From Thalassiosira profunda (lineage: Eukaryota > Bacillariophyta > Thalassiosirophyceae > Thalassiosirales > Thalassiosiraceae), in contig JALLAP010000174.1 of NCBI GenBank assembly GCA_036939355.1, forward strand, positions 1 to 18,399: a stretch of 18,399 nt of DNA. Direction: 5' to 3'. The translations under genes and the position numbers were made by a program. Positions 17,233 through 18,399 of the stretch are shown piece after piece (position 1 is the first letter of the stretch; every line of letters starts with the position of its first letter). The notes under the pieces were generated by a model. That model made no database searches, was not told the origin of the DNA, and saw only the letters and a list, made by a program, of their open reading frames with translations.

Positions 17233-18250
17233 ATGCACATCTCCAAGTCAGTTGCAATTTCGCTCGTCGGGGCAGCCTCCGCGTCCGTCGCGACGGCGTT
17301 CGTGCCGTCGTGCCTGCCCATCGCCCAACAAACACGATCGTCGTCGACGCCACCCTTGAAGGGCTACCTCGACGACCTGACCTCGGATCTCTACGGAGAA
17401 GACGCCAACCCTGATCCCGAAGCGGAATCCCGCGAGGCGACGAAGATGGACAAGTCCGAAATCACCTCCTTCGGCCCCGGCTCCTTCAAGGACTTCGTCG
17501 ACTTCAACGAATTCGACGGGGGCGACGGGCAGATGGGCGTGGCCGGCGACGGGAGCGGGAACGCGCTCGAGAAGATGGACGCCGTCCCGCAGCTGGCCAA
17601 ATCCAAAATGATGAGCGCGAAGAACGCCTGGGGGACCTCCACGGGCTACGCCGACCAGCTCCTCGAGTCGCGGCCCGGGATGGACACCGCGCGGGCCCAA
17701 CAGCTGGAGAACTGGGCGAACCAGCAGGAGGTCCGGGCGAAGAACCAGCAGCTCAAGGAGATGGCCGACAACTTCGACAACGCGCAACCGTCGGAGGAGG
17801 AGAACTGGCGCCAGCTGGCCAAGTTTGGCGTGGAGCGGAACGAGGAGTTCGATTTGGACGAGGAGTTCGGGCCGGTGACTGCGGGGAGTGATATTGAGGG
17901 GGTGATTGAGCTGAAGACGGCGCTCAACCGGGTGGCGACGCACGATCTTCACGTGAGTGTGTTTGACTGCTTATCGTATGCACAAATTGATTCACCTATC
18001 CTTACCGGCTGTGTTTGTGGCGATGACGCAGATCAAAAACCCGTACATGGGATTTGCGGACTTCCGTGCGGCGTTCACTGCGGATACGCCGATGGACTGG
18101 TCGGTCGAACCCAACGAGGGATCGCTCTCGAAGGAACCAACGCACTTTACGGTGAAGTTCCGCCCAGCGGGTCCGGGAATGATTCAGGGGCACTTGGTGA
18201 TCGAGACGGAGGACTTTAAGAAAACGTGGCAGGTTCAGGGAAGCACCTAA
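17233..18250 (+). CDS. Plastid-targeted protein of unknown function with C-terminal Ig-like (MSP/HYDIN-type) domain
   Basis: Exon 1 (17233-17952) and exon 2 (18032-18250) flank a 79-bp GTGAGT...ACGCAG phase-0 intron; 312 aa. The leader MHISKSVAISLVGAASASVA ends TAF|VPS, an ASAFAP-type motif that in diatoms marks bipartite import into the complex plastid. The middle is acidic and probably extended (GYLDDLTSDLYGEDANPD, SFGPGSFKDFVDFNEFDGG), then an Ala/Gln/Asn-rich helical stretch (GMDTARAQQLENWANQQE). The last about 75 residues, encoded exactly by exon 2, read as a beta-sandwich: IKNPYMGFADFRAAFTAD, then WSVEPNEGSLSKEPTHFTVKF, then GMIQGHLVIETEDFKKTWQV, the pattern of MSP/ASH Ig-like domains. 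ATG 17233 is the first in frame and begins the signal peptide. I do not recognise a named family; a thylakoid or photosystem accessory role is only a guess. Confidence 0.8.
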
Positions 18251-18399
18251 GAGGATTGCTTGACTCGACGGGTCGGGGCTAATAGGTTGCCGGTTGTTAT
18301 CGTTATGTTTGGAGGAGCGGGGAGCAGTGTTAGGCTGTTTGGAGTAGGATACCAAAGACGATTGAAGTTATCCACTCCTGCCACGTACTCATAGATTTT

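Noticed and set aside
1..18399. CRISPR arrays, rRNA genes, bacterial operons or phage genes
   Set aside because: Introns, eukaryotic families and promoter geometry show nuclear DNA. No regularly spaced short identical repeats or rRNA-like segments are present.

Overview
This is a gene-dense nuclear fragment from a eukaryotic alga, most likely a diatom or a close ochrophyte relative such as a bolidophyte. Three things point there. Two genes start with a signal peptide followed by an ASAFAP-like plastid-import motif, with F at +1 (SQA|FW and ATA|FVP). One gene belongs to a family of EF-hand plus transmembrane proteins that I associate with diatoms from memory. Most genes carry one short GT-AG intron of about 70-86 bp, which is compact algal architecture. 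A CEP104 gene, a cilium-tip protein, suggests a lineage that still makes a flagellated cell, such as a centric diatom with flagellate sperm. The species cannot be named from this sequence.

Left half (1-10.7 kb): housekeeping and signalling genes in convergent and divergent pairs. They are the 3' part of FOXRED1 (+), CEP104 (-), a heterotrimeric G-protein gamma subunit (+), the ER flippase RFT1 (-), Mediator subunit MED31 (+), an EF-hand/transmembrane/Cys-rich protein (-) and a mercuric-reductase/lipoamide-dehydrogenase-type flavoprotein (-). CEP104/G-gamma and RFT1/MED31 start head to head across short shared promoters. FOXRED1/CEP104, G-gamma/RFT1 and MED31/EF-hand end tail to tail.

Middle (10.7-14.1 kb): about 3.4 kb without a convincing gene but full of degenerate repeats. 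It holds an inverted-repeat-bounded segment, a direct repeat of about 80 bp, a related inverted pair, an 84-bp tandem, and three strongly diverged tandem copies with a period near 680 bp. Two TTAGGG telomere-type units lie just after the third copy. It looks like an island of old mobile or subtelomere-like DNA.

Right end (14.1-18.4 kb): a riboflavin kinase with a predicted plastid-targeting leader (+), an F-box plus Sel1-repeat protein (-), and a plastid-targeted protein of unknown function ending in an MSP/HYDIN-like Ig fold (+), the last two head to head. The final 149 bases after 18250 are 3' flank with nothing recognised.

The genes do not form one pathway. The observations most worth following are a second, non-coding copy of the G-gamma CaaX tail just after its stop codon, the 680-bp array with its telomere-like motif, the inverted repeat covering the 5' exon of the flavoprotein, and the two plastid-directed proteins.
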